DNA of 64,000 bases from Streptomyces sp. RKAG290 (GTDB taxonomy: Bacteria > Actinomycetota > Actinomycetes > Streptomycetales > Streptomycetaceae): contig NZ_JAJOZC010000001.1 in NCBI RefSeq assembly GCF_023701695.1, positions 7,129,894 to 7,193,893 on the forward strand, given 5' to 3'. How positions within the stretch are numbered: position 1 is the stretch's first letter; each line of letters opens with the position of its first letter. This document shows positions 35,473 through 44,958 of the stretch, piece after piece. Under the pieces are notes generated by a model. The model ran no database searches. It was given only the letters and a program-made list of their open reading frames with translations, and was not told the origin of the DNA. A program made the position numbers and the translations under genes.

Positions 35473-35973
35473 CTACTCCGTCTCGTCCAGGCGGTCGGCG
35501 TAGTACTCGATCGCCGGACGGTACGCCCGGAGCCGGTCGTCGCCGCTGGTGGCTGCCGTCACCTTGAGCAGTGTCCGTACCGCCTCGCGGGACTCGCCGA
35601 GGTTGTACAGCGTCATGGCGAGAAAGGTCAGCAGCGAGGCGTCGTCCGCGAACTCGTCCAGGCCGCGGCGCAGCACCGCGTGCGCCGCCCCGTAGCGGCC
35701 CAGCACCCGCAACGTACTGCCGAGGCCGAGGAAGGCGCCGTGACGGTCCTCGGCCGAAAGCCCCGGACCGTCCAGCGCGCTCTCGTAGTACGGCACGGCC
35801 TGAGCCTCCAGGCCGAGGGAATCGTGCGACCAGGCGGTCTGATAGGCGATCGCGGCGTCGTGCGGATACCGCGCGGCCAGGCTCACCAGCTGCTCGTGCG
35901 CCCGCGCGTTCTTCTGCTCGCGCAGCCGCACCGCCCGCGCCAGTGCTTCGGTGTGTTCGCCGTCTGCGCTCAT
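35473..35973 (-). CDS. TPR-repeat protein
   Basis: 166 aa, all-helical, with tetratricopeptide-like repeats: A-I-A-Y-Q-T-A-W-S-H-D-S-L-G (about 40-53), A-F-L-G-L-G-S-T-L-R-V-L-G-R-Y (about 80-94) and L-T-F-L-A-M-T-L-Y-N-L-G-E (about 115-127). There is no signal peptide. TPRs act as protein-interaction scaffolds; partner unknown. It is convergent with the GST gene with only 6 bp between stops, so the two transcripts overlap at their ends. Confidence 0.85.
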   Translation of the reverse strand: MSADGEHTEALARAVRLREQKNARAHEQLVSLAARYPHDAAIAYQTAWSHDSLGLEAQAVPYYESALDGPGLSAEDRHGAFLGLGSTLRVLGRYGAAHAVLRRGLDEFADDASLLTFLAMTLYNLGESREAVRTLLKVTAATSGDDRLRAYRPAIEYYADRLDETE

Positions 35974-36125
35974 GCCGTCGCACGCTGCCAGGACCGCGGC
36001 GGGAGGGCAAATCCTGGTGCGGCGCCGCGGTCCGGCGGGGCTCGCTCGCGGGCGGCGATGCGGTAGGACCGGTTCCGGCCCGTGCGGGGCAGGGCCCTGT
36101 CGAGTCAGCGGCGATCACGAGATAT

Positions 36126-36137
36126 CTTGATGTCAAG
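36126..36137. promoter_or_regulatory. Inverted repeat CTTGA-TG-TCAAG upstream of icd
   Basis: A 12-bp near-palindrome in a locally AT-rich stretch (GATATCTTGATGTCAAG), 31 bp before the GTG start of isocitrate dehydrogenase. Likely part of the promoter or an operator; no regulator can be named. Confidence 0.45.
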
Positions 36138-36167
36138 CAATGTTGCAGACGTGGAGCGGAGCACAGG

Positions 36168-38390
36168 GTGACTGACTCGACCATCATCTATACACACACC
36201 GACGAGGCCCCGGCCCTGGCGACGTATTCGTTCCTGCCGGTGATCGAGGCCTACGCCTCGAAGGCCGGGGTCACCGTGGAGAGCCGTGACATCTCCCTGG
36301 CGGGCCGGATCATCGCCAGCTTCCCCGACCGCCTCCAGGAGAACCAGCGCATCGACGATGCACTCGCCGAGCTCGGCGCGCTGGCCACGACTCCCGGTGC
36401 GAACATCATCAAGCTTCCGAACGTCTCGGCCTCGATCCCGCAGCTGAAGGCCGCGATCGCCGAGCTCCAGGGCCAGGGCTACGCGCTGCCGGACTACCCG
36501 GACGACCCGAAGTCCGACGAGGACAAGGACGCCCGCGCGCGTTACGACAAGATCAAGGGCAGCGCGGTCAACCCCGTCCTGCGCGAGGGTAACTCCGACC
36601 GGCGGGCCCCCGCGTCGGTCAAGAACTACGCCAAGGCGCACCCGCACCGCATGGGCGCCTGGACCGCCGACTCGAAGACGAACGTCGCGACCATGGGCGT
36701 CGACGACTTCCGCTCCACCGAGAAGTCCGTCGTGATCGCCGAGGACGGCACGCTGCGCATCGAGCTCGTCGGTGACGACGGCACGGTCACCGTCCTGCGT
36801 GACTCCGTGCCCGTGCTCGCCGGCGAGGTCGTGGACGCCGCCGTCATGCGCGTCGCCGCGCTGCGCGAGTTCTTCACCGCGCAGGTCGCCCGCGCCAAGG
36901 CCGAGGGCATCCTGTTCTCGGTGCACCTCAAGGCCACCATGATGAAGGTCTCCGACCCGATCATCTTCGGCCACGTGGTCCGCGCCTTCTTCCCGAACAC
37001 CTTCGCCAAGTACGGCGAGGCGCTCATCGCAGCCGGCCTGACCCCGAACGACGGTCTCGGCGGCATCCTCAAGGGCCTGGACTCGGTGCCGCACATCGGT
37101 GCGGAGATCAAGGCCTCCTTCGAGGCCGAGCTCGCCGAGGGTCCCGCCCTGGCGATGGTCGACTCCGACAAGGGCATCACCAACCTGCACGTCCCCAGCG
37201 ACGTCATCGTCGACGCCTCCATGCCGGCCATGATCCGCACCTCCGGCCACATGTGGGGCCCGGACGGCAACGAGGCCGACACCCTCGCCGTGCTGCCCGA
37301 CAGCAGCTACGCGGGCGTCTACCAGGTCGTCATCGACGACTGCCGTGCCAACGGCGCCTACGACCCCGCCACGATGGGTTCGGTGTCCAACGTCGGCCTC
37401 ATGGCGCAGAAGGCCGAGGAGTACGGCAGCCACGACAAGACCTTCGAGGTCCCCACCACGGGCACCGTGCGGGTCGTGGACGGCAGCGGCAACGCCGTCC
37501 TGGAGCAGGCCGTCGGCGCCGGTGACATCTTCCGTGTGTGCCAGGCCAAGGACCTGCCGATCCAGGACTGGGTCAAGCTCGCCGTCACCCGCGCCCGCGC
37601 GACCGGCACCCCGGCCGTGTTCTGGCTCGACGAGGACCGGGCGCACGACGCCAACCTCATCGAGAAGGTCAGGACCTACCTGGCCGGCCACGACACCGAC
37701 GGTCTGCAGATCGAGATCATGTCGCCGGTGAAGGCCACCGCCTTCTCCCTGGAGCGCATCCGCCGCGGCGAGGACACCATCTCGGTCACCGGCAACGTGC
37801 TGCGTGACTACCTGACCGACCTGTTCCCCATCCTCGAGCTCGGCACCAGCGCGAAGATGCTCTCCGTCGTCCCGCTGATGAACGGCGGCGGTCTCTTCGA
37901 GACGGGCGCCGGCGGCTCCGCGCCGAAGCACGTCCAGCAGCTCGTCAAGGAGGACTACCTGCGCTGGGACAGCCTGGGTGAGTTCCTCGCCCTCGCGGTC
38001 AGCTTCGAGCACCTCGCGCAGACCACGGACAACGCCGGCGCCCAGGTCCTCGCCGACACGCTGGACCGCGCGACCGCCACGTTCCTGAACGAGGACAAGT
38101 CGCCCAGCCGCAAGCTCGGCGGCATCGACAACCGCGGCAGCCACTTCTACCTGGCCCTGTACTGGGCCCAGGAGCTGGCGCAGCAGACCGCAGACGCCAA
38201 GCTCGCCGAGGTGTTCGCGCCGCTCGCCAAGACGCTGGCCGAGCAGGAGCAGACCATCGTCGCCGAGCTGGTCGCGGTGCAGGGCAAGCCGGTGGACATC
38301 GGCGGCTACTACCAGCCCGACCCGGTCAAGGCCGCGGCCGTCATGCGCCCGTCGGCGACGTTCAACCAGGCGATCGCGAGCCTCGTCTGA
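36168..38390 (+). CDS. icd: NADP-dependent isocitrate dehydrogenase, monomeric type
   Basis: 740 aa, the normal size of the monomeric (IDH-II) class, unlike the 420-aa dimeric enzyme. GTG 36168 gives the family start M-T-D-S-T-I-I-Y-T-H-T-D-E-A-P. Characteristic motifs: K-L-P-N-V-S-A-S-I-P-Q-L (about 82-93), G-N-S-D-R-R-A-P-A-S-V-K, S-V-H-L-K-A-T-M-M-K-V-S-D-P-I, I-D-D-C-R-A-N-G and L-G-G-I-D-N-R-G-S-H-F-Y. It converts isocitrate to 2-oxoglutarate with NADPH in the TCA cycle. Monocistronic, ended by a 17-bp-stem terminator. Confidence 0.97.
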   Translation: MTDSTIIYTHTDEAPALATYSFLPVIEAYASKAGVTVESRDISLAGRIIASFPDRLQENQRIDDALAELGALATTPGANIIKLPNVSASIPQLKAAIAELQGQGYALPDYPDDPKSDEDKDARARYDKIKGSAVNPVLREGNSDRRAPASVKNYAKAHPHRMGAWTADSKTNVATMGVDDFRSTEKSVVIAEDGTLRIELVGDDGTVTVLRDSVPVLAGEVVDAAVMRVAALREFFTAQVARAKAEGILFSVHLKATMMKVSDPIIFGHVVRAFFPNTFAKYGEALIAAGLTPNDGLGGILKGLDSVPHIGAEIKASFEAELAEGPALAMVDSDKGITNLHVPSDVIVDASMPAMIRTSGHMWGPDGNEADTLAVLPDSSYAGVYQVVIDDCRANGAYDPATMGSVSNVGLMAQKAEEYGSHDKTFEVPTTGTVRVVDGSGNAVLEQAVGAGDIFRVCQAKDLPIQDWVKLAVTRARATGTPAVFWLDEDRAHDANLIEKVRTYLAGHDTDGLQIEIMSPVKATAFSLERIRRGEDTISVTGNVLRDYLTDLFPILELGTSAKMLSVVPLMNGGGLFETGAGGSAPKHVQQLVKEDYLRWDSLGEFLALAVSFEHLAQTTDNAGAQVLADTLDRATATFLNEDKSPSRKLGGIDNRGSHFYLALYWAQELAQQTADAKLAEVFAPLAKTLAEQEQTIVAELVAVQGKPVDIGGYYQPDPVKAAAVMRPSATFNQAIASLV

Positions 38391-38446
38391 GGTGAGCGGC
38401 GCGGACGGGGGAGGGGCCGCGCCTCTCCCTCGTCCGCGCCGCCCAG

Positions 38447-38494
38447 CACAGCTCCGCCCCGGCCGGCACACCGTCGAGCCGGGGCGGAGCTGTG
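38447..38494 (+). terminator. Strong terminator of icd
   Basis: 17-bp perfect GC-rich stem (38447-38463 with 38478-38494) and 14-base loop, 57 bp past the icd stop. The following 280 bases to ctaD hold no further feature that could be supported. Confidence 0.9.
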
Positions 38495-38775
38495 TCCGGG
38501 CCCCGGACCGGCGCTGCTGAGCGCGCCCGTCCCGTGCCGGACCCCTTCGAAGGGCGGACCTGCCCGAGTGCGCGGAACAACCCGTCCGGGGACGCCCTGA
38601 CGAGTGAATGTCGCGCCACGGCGGGCGCAGGGCCACCCCCGGTGGCCACCTGGCTGGTTTGCTGCAACCGGAAACTCGCGCGACGCGCGGGGAGGGCCGT
38701 TCGGCCCACCCCGGTGGAAGCGGCGCCACGCCGGGTGCGCAGTCCACCCGGGATGACAATCGAAGGAGCGTCCCA

Positions 38776-40505
38776 GTGACGACGACGGGCACAGCAGGGA
38801 CAGCGGAGGAAGACGAGTCGTACGCCAACGAGCTTCCGGTACACAGCAAGGAGCCGGGCAATGTGGTCATCACGTGGCTGACCACCACGGACCACAAGAC
38901 GATCGGCTCCCTTTACCTGGTCACCTCGTTCGCGTTCTTCCTCATCGGCGGTCTGCTCGCGCTCTTCATGCGCGCCGAGCTGGCCCGCCCCGGCATCCAG
39001 ATCATCTCGAACGAGCAGTTCAACCAGGCGTTCACCATGCACGGCACGATCATGCTGCTGATGTTCGCGACGCCGCTGTTCGCCGGATTCACCAACTGGA
39101 TCATGCCGCTGCAGATCGGCGCGCCCGACGTGGCGTTCCCCCGGCTGAACATGTTCGCGTACTGGCTGTATCTCTTCGGCTCGCTCATCGCGGTGGCCGG
39201 CTTCCTCACCCCGAACGGAGCGGCCGACTTCGGCTGGTTCGCCTACTCCCCGCTGACCGACGCGGTCCGCTCGCCGGGCGTCGGCGCCGACATGTGGATC
39301 ATGGGTCTGGCCTTCTCCGGCTTCGGTACGATCCTCGGCTCGGTCAACTTCATCACCACGATCATCTGCATGCGCGCACCCGGCATGACGATGTTCCGCA
39401 TGCCGATCTTCGTCTGGAACGTCCTGCTGACCGGTGTCCTGGTCCTGCTGGCCTTCCCGGTCCTGGCCGCCGCGCTGCTGGCGCTGGAGGCCGACCGCAA
39501 GTTCGGTGCGCACATCTTCGACGCGGCCAACGGCGGCGCCCTGCTCTGGCAGCACCTGTTCTGGTTCTTCGGCCATCCGGAGGTGTACATCATCGCGCTC
39601 CCGTTCTTCGGGATCGTCACGGAGATCATTCCGGTCTTCAGCCGGAAACCGATCTTCGGTTACATCGGCCTGGTCGGCGCGACGATCGCCATCGCCGGTC
39701 TGTCCGTGACCGTGTGGGCGCACCACATGTACGTCACCGGCGGTGTGCTGCTGCCGTTCTTCTCCTTCATGACGTTCCTCATCGCGGTGCCCACCGGGGT
39801 GAAGTTCTTCAACTGGATCGGCACGATGTGGAAGGGCTCGCTGTCCTTCGAGACACCGATGCTCTGGTCCATCGGCTTCCTCGTCACCTTCCTCTTCGGT
39901 GGTCTGACCGGGGTGATCCTCGCGTCGCCCCGATGGACTTCGAGGTCTCGGACTCGTACTTCGTCGTGGCGCACTTCCACTACGTGGTCTTCGGCACCGT
40001 GGTCTTCGCGATGTTCGCCGGATTCCACTTCTGGTGGCCGAAGTTCACCGGCAAGATGCTGGACGAACGGCTCGGCAAGATGTCCTTCTGGACGCTGTTC
40101 GTCGGCTTCCACGGCACGTTCCTGGTGCAGCACTGGCTGGGCGCCGAGGGCATGCCGCGCCGCTACGCCGACTACCTCGCGAGCGACGGCTTCACCACCC
40201 TCAACACGATCTCGACGATCTCCTCGTTCGTGCTCGGCCTGTCGATGCTGCCCTTCCTGTACAACGTCTGGAAGACGGCCAAGTACGGGAAGAAGATCGA
40301 GGTCGACGACCCGTGGGGCTACGGCCGTTCGCTGGAGTGGGCGACCTCCTGCCCGCCGCCGCGGCACAACTTCGTCACGCTGCCGCGGATCCGTTCCGAG
40401 TCCCCGGCGTTCGACCTGCACCACCCGTCCGTACGTGAGCTCGACGACGCCGCCAACCGGCTCGACCGTTCGGTGACGGTGGCTCCGGGGGACAAGCAGG
40501 CGTGA
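38776..40505 (+). CDS. ctaD: Cytochrome c oxidase subunit I (CtaD), frameshifted
   Basis: About 576 aa, 12 membrane helices of the heme-copper oxidase catalytic subunit. GTG 38776. Visible residues: T-M-H-G-T-I-M (low-spin heme a ligand), W-F-F-G-H-P-E-V-Y-I (CuB His and the cross-linked Tyr), V-W-A-H-H-M (CuB pair) and V-V-A-H-F-H-Y-V (heme a3 and heme a ligands). The frame switches near 39929, where restoring one C gives L-A-S-P-P-M-D-F-E-V-S-D. No subunit II or III gene is nearby, so this is likely one of several ctaD paralogues. The stop overlaps the next gene (GTGA). Confidence 0.95.
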
Positions 40506-40882
40506 GCGCGGCGGCCGGGGGAGAGGAGAAGCGGGTGAGCAGTGACCCCGACAAGGACAGCGCGCGCGGGCTGGCCCAGATGGAGGGCTATCTGCTGTGG
40601 AACGCCGAGGTCGAGGCGGCGCGACGGCTCGCCCGCGGCTTCACCGACGCGCTGCCCTGGCTCACCACCGCCCAGCGCGATGACGTGGAACGTGTCTACG
40701 TGGCCGACCGGGCCGACGCCTCGCGGGTGATGCTGTCGCGCATCTCCGCCCGTGCCATCGAGCTGCGCGGCGAGTACAACGAGCGCTACCGCCGGCTCAG
40801 GGCGCGCTGTGTGGCGGCCACGGTGGTCTGCGTGGGCACGGCCGGCGGGGCCTGCACGGTGGTGACCTACCTGGCCAGGTGA
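40502..40882 (+). CDS. Small membrane protein coupled to ctaD
   Basis: 126 aa, GTG 40502 overlapping the ctaD stop. A soluble N-terminal helical part (G-Y-L-L-W-N-A-E-V-E-A-A-R-R-L-A-R, F-T-D-A-L-P-W-L-T) precedes one C-terminal transmembrane helix (V-A-A-T-V-V-C-V-G-T-A-G-G-A-C-T-V-V). I do not recognise the family. The coupling suggests a role with this oxidase copy, e.g. assembly or stability, topologically a tail-anchored cytoplasmic protein. Confidence 0.75.
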   Translation: MSAAAGGEEKRVSSDPDKDSARGLAQMEGYLLWNAEVEAARRLARGFTDALPWLTTAQRDDVERVYVADRADASRVMLSRISARAIELRGEYNERYRRLRARCVAATVVCVGTAGGACTVVTYLAR

Positions 40883-41013
40883 GCTGCCGGGTCGTCCGTT
40901 CTGCCGCCCCAGCAGGCGAAGTCGCACCCGTCTCGTAAAGATAAGAGGTGACGGGCGCGTGTGACGGGGCAGGCGAACGGACGACCGTGCAGACCCGAGA
41001 AGGGACGAACACT

Positions 41014-42375
41014 GTGGCACGACCCAGGATTCTCGTTGTCGGAGCCGGATTTGCCGGGGTCGAGTGCGTACGCCGTCTGGAACGCCGGCTCCGCCCCGGT
41101 GAAGCAGACATCGCGCTCGTGGCCCCGTTCTCCTACCAGCTCTACCTGCCCCTGCTGCCTCAAGTGGCCTCGGGTGTCCTCACCCCGCAGTCGATCGCGG
41201 TGTCACTGCGCCGCAGCAGCCGGCACCGGACCAGGATCATCCCCGGCGGGGCCATCGGAGTGGACCCCCTGGCGAAGGTCTGCGTCATCCGCAAGATCAC
41301 CGACGAGGTCGTCAACGAGCCGTACGACTACATCGTGCTCAGCCCCGGCAGTGTCACCCGCACCTTCGACATCCCCGGGCTGCTCGACAACGCCCGCGGC
41401 ATGAAGACGCTGGCCGAGGCTGCCTTCGTGCGCGATCACGTGATCGCGCAGCTCGACCTCGCGGACGCCAGCCACGACGAGGAGGAGCGGGCCTCGCGGC
41501 TGCAGTTCGTGGTCGTCGGCGGCGGCTACGCGGGCACCGAGACCGCGGCCTGCCTGCAGCGGCTGACCACCAACGCCGTGCGGCACTACCCGCGGCTCGA
41601 CCCGAAGCTGATCAAGTGGCACCTGATCGACATCGCCCCGAAGCTGATGCCCGAACTGGGCGACAAGCTCGGGGAGAGCGCGCTGAAGGTGCTGCGCGAA
41701 CGGGGGATCGAGGTGTCCCTCGGCGTCTCCGTGGCCGAGGCCGGCCCCGACAAGGTGACCTTCACGGACGGCCGGGTCCTGCCCTGCCGCACGCTGATCT
41801 GGACGGCGGGCGTTGCCGCCAGCCCCCTGGTCACCACCTTCGACGCGGAGACGGTGCGCGGCCGCCTGGCGGTGACCCCCGAGATGGTCCTGCCGGGCCA
41901 TGACGGAATCTTCGCCCTCGGTGACGCGGCGGCCGTGCCCGACCTGGCCAAGGGCGACGGCGCGGTCTGCCCGCCCACCGCCCAGCACGCCATGCGTCAG
42001 GGCCGCAAGGTCGCGGACAACGTCCTGGCCACGCTCCGCAACCAGCCGCTGCAGCAGTACGTCCACAAGGACCTCGGCCTCGTCGTCGACCTCGGCGGCA
42101 AGGACGCCGTCTCCAAGCCGCTCGGCATCGAGATGCACGGCATCACCGCCCAGGCGGTGGCCCGTGGTTACCACTGGTCGGCGCTGAGGACCAATGTGGC
42201 CAAGGCGCGGGTCATGACCAACTGGCTGATCAACGCCGCCGCGGGTGACGATTTCGTCCGCACCGGATTCCAGTCCCGCAAGCCCGCCACGCTGCGGGAC
42301 TTCGAGTACACGGACGGCTATCTCACGCCCGAGCAGGTCCGCGAGCACACCGCTTCGCTGAACACCCGGATGTGA
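41014..42375 (+). CDS. Type II NADH dehydrogenase (NDH-2)
   Basis: 453-aa FAD-dependent pyridine-nucleotide oxidoreductase. GTG 41014 gives M-A-R-P-R-I-L-V-V-G-A-G-F-A-G-V-E, the FAD Rossmann motif; a second one, V-V-G-G-G-Y-A-G-T-E, binds NADH (about 166-175). P-L-L-P-Q-V-A-S-G, T-A-G-V-A-A-S-P and F-A-L-G-D-A-A-A are family marks, and the basic/hydrophobic C-terminus would bind the membrane. It feeds NADH electrons to menaquinone without proton pumping. Position 131 bp after the ctaD-linked gene groups entry and exit of the respiratory chain. Confidence 0.92.
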   Translation: MARPRILVVGAGFAGVECVRRLERRLRPGEADIALVAPFSYQLYLPLLPQVASGVLTPQSIAVSLRRSSRHRTRIIPGGAIGVDPLAKVCVIRKITDEVVNEPYDYIVLSPGSVTRTFDIPGLLDNARGMKTLAEAAFVRDHVIAQLDLADASHDEEERASRLQFVVVGGGYAGTETAACLQRLTTNAVRHYPRLDPKLIKWHLIDIAPKLMPELGDKLGESALKVLRERGIEVSLGVSVAEAGPDKVTFTDGRVLPCRTLIWTAGVAASPLVTTFDAETVRGRLAVTPEMVLPGHDGIFALGDAAAVPDLAKGDGAVCPPTAQHAMRQGRKVADNVLATLRNQPLQQYVHKDLGLVVDLGGKDAVSKPLGIEMHGITAQAVARGYHWSALRTNVAKARVMTNWLINAAAGDDFVRTGFQSRKPATLRDFEYTDGYLTPEQVREHTASLNTRM

Positions 42376-42387
42376 GCCGCAGGCGAG

Positions 42388-42423
42388 AGGGGCCCCGGCC
42401 GGTATTCCCCGGCCGGGGCCCCT
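42388..42423. terminator. Bidirectional terminator between NDH-2 and rho-like gene
   Basis: 13-bp perfect GC stem (42388-42400 with 42411-42423), extendable by two pairs across a 10-base loop. It lies between convergent genes, 13 bp after the NDH-2 stop and 30 bp past the rho-like stop. Confidence 0.88.
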
Positions 42424-42452
42424 CGTCGGTCGGCTGTGACCCTGCAGATTCC

Positions 42453-43593
42453 TCAGCCGGCCGGAACGGTGTTGCGGATCAGCCGGAGGAAGGCGGCGTT
42501 GTCCGGGGTGTGCCGGATCCGGTCCAGCAGCGTTTCGAGTGAGGTCTGCGCGTCCCTGGAGTGCAGGGCGCGGCGCAGGCCGCGCACGGCGGTCAGTTCG
42601 TCGGCCGGTACGAGGAGTTCGTCGCGGCGGGTGCCGGATGCCGCGATGTTCACGGCCGGGTGGATCCGCTTCTCGGCCAGGGCGCGGTCGAGCCGGAGCT
42701 CCATGTTGCCGGTCCCCTTCAGCTCCTCGAAGAAGTACTCGTCGGCGCGGGAGCCGGTGTCCACGAGAGCCGTGGCCACGATGGTGAGGGAGCCGCCCTC
42801 CTCGGTGAGCCGCGCGGCCCCGAAGAGGCGTTTGGGTCCGAGCAGCGCCGCCGCGTCGACTCCGCCGCTCAGGGTGCGTCCGCCGGCGCCCGCGGCGTTG
42901 TTGTGGGCCCGGCACAGCCGGGTGAGGGAGTCGAGCAGGATGACGACGTCCCGGCCCTGCTCGACCAGGCGCTTGGCGCGTTCGAGAGCGAGCTCCGCGA
43001 GCGCGATGTGCTCCTTGGCGGGCCGGTCGAAGGTAGAGGCGTACACCTCGCCCCGTACCGACCGGCGCATGTCGGTGACCTCCTCCGGACGCTCGTCGAG
43101 CAGCACCACCATCAGGTGGCTCTCGGGGTGGTTCTCCGCGACCGCCGCCGCGATCTGCTGCAGGAGGACCGTCTTGCCGGTCCTGGGCGGGGCGACGACG
43201 AGCCCGCGCTGTCCCTTGCCGATCGGGGCGACCAGGTCGAGGATGCGCGTCGAGGGGCTGCCGGAGGGGGTTTCCAGGTGCAGCCGCTCCCGGGGTGGAG
43301 CGGGGTGAGGTCGCGGAAGTGCGGACGGTCCCGGATCGCTTGCGGGGGAAGGCCGTTGACGCGTTCCACGCTGCTCAGCGCGCGGGCCGGTCGCAGCGGC
43401 CCTCGACGACGTCGCCCTTGCGCAGGCCGTGCCGGCGGATGAGTGCGGTGGGGACCTGGACGTCGCGGGGGGTGGGGTGGCCGTCTGCGGGGCGCAGGGC
43501 GCCGTGCCCCTGGGGCGTGAGGTCGAGGACGCCGGCGGCGGCCGTGGGGGCCGGCGGCCGGGTGGTGACGGGGTGTTCGAGTGTGGTGGTCAT
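42453..43593 (-). CDS. rho: Compact transcription termination factor Rho paralogue, two frameshifts
   Basis: About 380 aa when two single G losses (near 43287 and 43385) are repaired. ATG 43593 with AAAGGA upstream. Residues 30-75 hold the cold-shock-like RNA-binding domain (V-L-D-L-T-P-Q-G-H-G-A-L-R, I-R-R-H-G-L-R-K-G-D-V-V-E-G). Then comes the Rho ATPase: G-Q-R-G-L-V-V-A-P-P-R-T-G-K-T (Walker A), L-L-D-E-R-P-E-E-V-T-D-M, V-I-L-L-D-S-L-T-R-L (Walker B), and G-S-R-A-D-E-Y-F-F-E-E-L-K-G-T-G-N-M (secondary RNA site, R-loop). It lacks the Rho_N domain and the long acidic/basic insert of the usual actinobacterial Rho, so it is likely a second, compact copy. Confidence 0.88.
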
Positions 43594-43884
43594 GCGGGGT
43601 GGTCCTTTCGCGGACATGCGAATGAAGGGGCCCGGCAGAAACGGGGGCGGAGATCTCACGCCCCGGACGACGGGCAGGAAAGACCGGTCGGAGAGCCCGT
43701 ACCGGACTGAAGGAAGTGATGCGAGAACGCTGGATCGCCGGTCTGTAGGAGAAGGCGCATCAGCGTGGTGAGAATGAACCGGCACCGGCGCCCGAATCTC
43801 AAGGCGTACACAAGTACCAATGGCAATGTACCACGGCTGCCGGACGGCGACTGCCGGCGCGGCGCAGATCACACGAGGGGGGCG
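43594..43884. other. Intergenic region between rho-like gene and meaB, no gene seen
   Basis: About 290 bases upstream of the rho-like start and downstream of meaB. GC content drops around 43800-43835 (AAGTACCAATGGCAATGTACC). The rho-like promoter should be here but no confident -35/-10 pair was identified. Confidence 0.5.
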
Positions 43885-43945
43885 GGGGAGCGGCAGGTGT
43901 TCTGCCACGCCGGGCCCCGGCATGCCAGAACACCTGCCGCTCCCC
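43885..43945 (-). terminator. Large terminator hairpin of the methylmalonyl-CoA mutase operon
   Basis: 20-bp perfect stem (43885-43904 with 43926-43945) around a 21-base GC-rich loop, directly against the meaB stop at 43949. It is the longest perfect hairpin in the window. Confidence 0.9.
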
Positions 43946-43948
43946 GGG

Positions 43949-44946
43949 TCAGGCAGCCGGCCCGGGGCCCCGGAACGCTTCCAGGATCTGCTCGGCGGCC
44001 AGCGTGGCCGGCAAGGTGCCCCCACGAACCCGCTGCTCCAGCTCCGGGGCGAGCGCACGCACACCGGGATGGCTGCGCAGGCTCTCCAGCAACTCCTCGC
44101 GCACCATCGTCCAGGTCCAGTCGACCTGCTGCTCGCTCCGCTTGGCCGCGAGCCGGCCGGTCGATTCGAGCAGTGTCCGGTGCTGCTCCAGGCGCTCCCA
44201 CAGGGTGTCGAGGCCGGTCGATTCGCGCGCGCTGCAGGTCAGTACCGGTGGGGTCCACGCCGCGTCCGCCGGGTGCATCAGCCGCAGCGCGCCCGCCAGC
44301 TCGCGTGCGGCGCCGCGGGCGTCGCGCTCGTGCGGACCGTCGGCCTTGTTGACCGCGATGGCGTCGGCGAGCTCCAGCACGCCCTTCTTGATGCCCTGCA
44401 GCTGGTCGCCGGTGCGGGCCAGCGTCAGCAGCAGAAACGTGTCGACCATGTTGGCGACCGCCGTCTCCGACTGTCCGACCCCGACGGTCTCCACCAGCAC
44501 CACGTCGTAGCCCGCCGCCTCCATCACCACGACGGACTCCCGGGTCGCCTTCGCCACCCCGCCCAGCGTCCCGGCGGTGGGGAGGGGCGTACGAACGCCG
44601 CCGGGTCCACCGCGAGCCGCTCCATCCTGGTCTTGTCGCCCAGGATGGAGCCTCCGGTGCGGCTGGAGGACGGGTCGACGGCCAGCACCGCGACCCGGTG
44701 CCCGAGCCCGGTGAGCATGGTGCCGAGGGCGTCGATGAACGTGGACTTGCCGACCCCGGGCACACCGCTGATCCCGATGCGGCGGGCGTTGCCCGAGTGC
44801 GGCAGGAGTTCGCGCAGCAACTGCTGCGCCAGCGCCCTGTGATCGGGCCGGGTGGACTCGACGAGGGTGATCGCGCGCGCGATGTGCGCCCGCTTCCCGT
44901 CGAGTACGCCCTTCACATAGCTGTCGAGATCGATCTTCGCGGCCAT
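43949..44946 (-). CDS. meaB: Methylmalonyl-CoA mutase GTPase chaperone MeaB, frameshifted
   Basis: About 332 aa. ATG 44946. G3E-type P-loop GTPase: G-I-S-G-V-P-G-V-G-K-S-T-F-I-D (Walker A, about 58-72), D-P-S-S-S-R-T-G-G-S-I-L-G-D-K-T-R-M (switch-type base), V-E-T-V-G-V-G-Q-S-E (Walker B) and the guanine motif N-K-A-D. The frame breaks near 44582; adding one C gives F-V-R-P-S-P-T-A-G-T-L-G-G-V-A-K. MeaB gates cofactor loading and protects adenosylcobalamin-bound mutase. It is last in mutA-mutB-meaB, 12 bp after mutB. Confidence 0.92.
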
Positions 44947-44958
44947 CGGCTCAGCGGC

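Noticed and set aside
36105..38897. 930-residue minus-strand frame opposite icd
   Set aside because: Shadow of the isocitrate dehydrogenase frame; repeated Val/Gly/Asp/Arg composition and no domain.
39900..39960. Programmed frameshifting in ctaD
   Set aside because: No slippery heptamer or consistent downstream structure, and the same missing-base pattern recurs in many unrelated genes.
43594..43884. Small gene between the rho-like gene and meaB
   Set aside because: Short frames here lack codon bias and ribosome sites.
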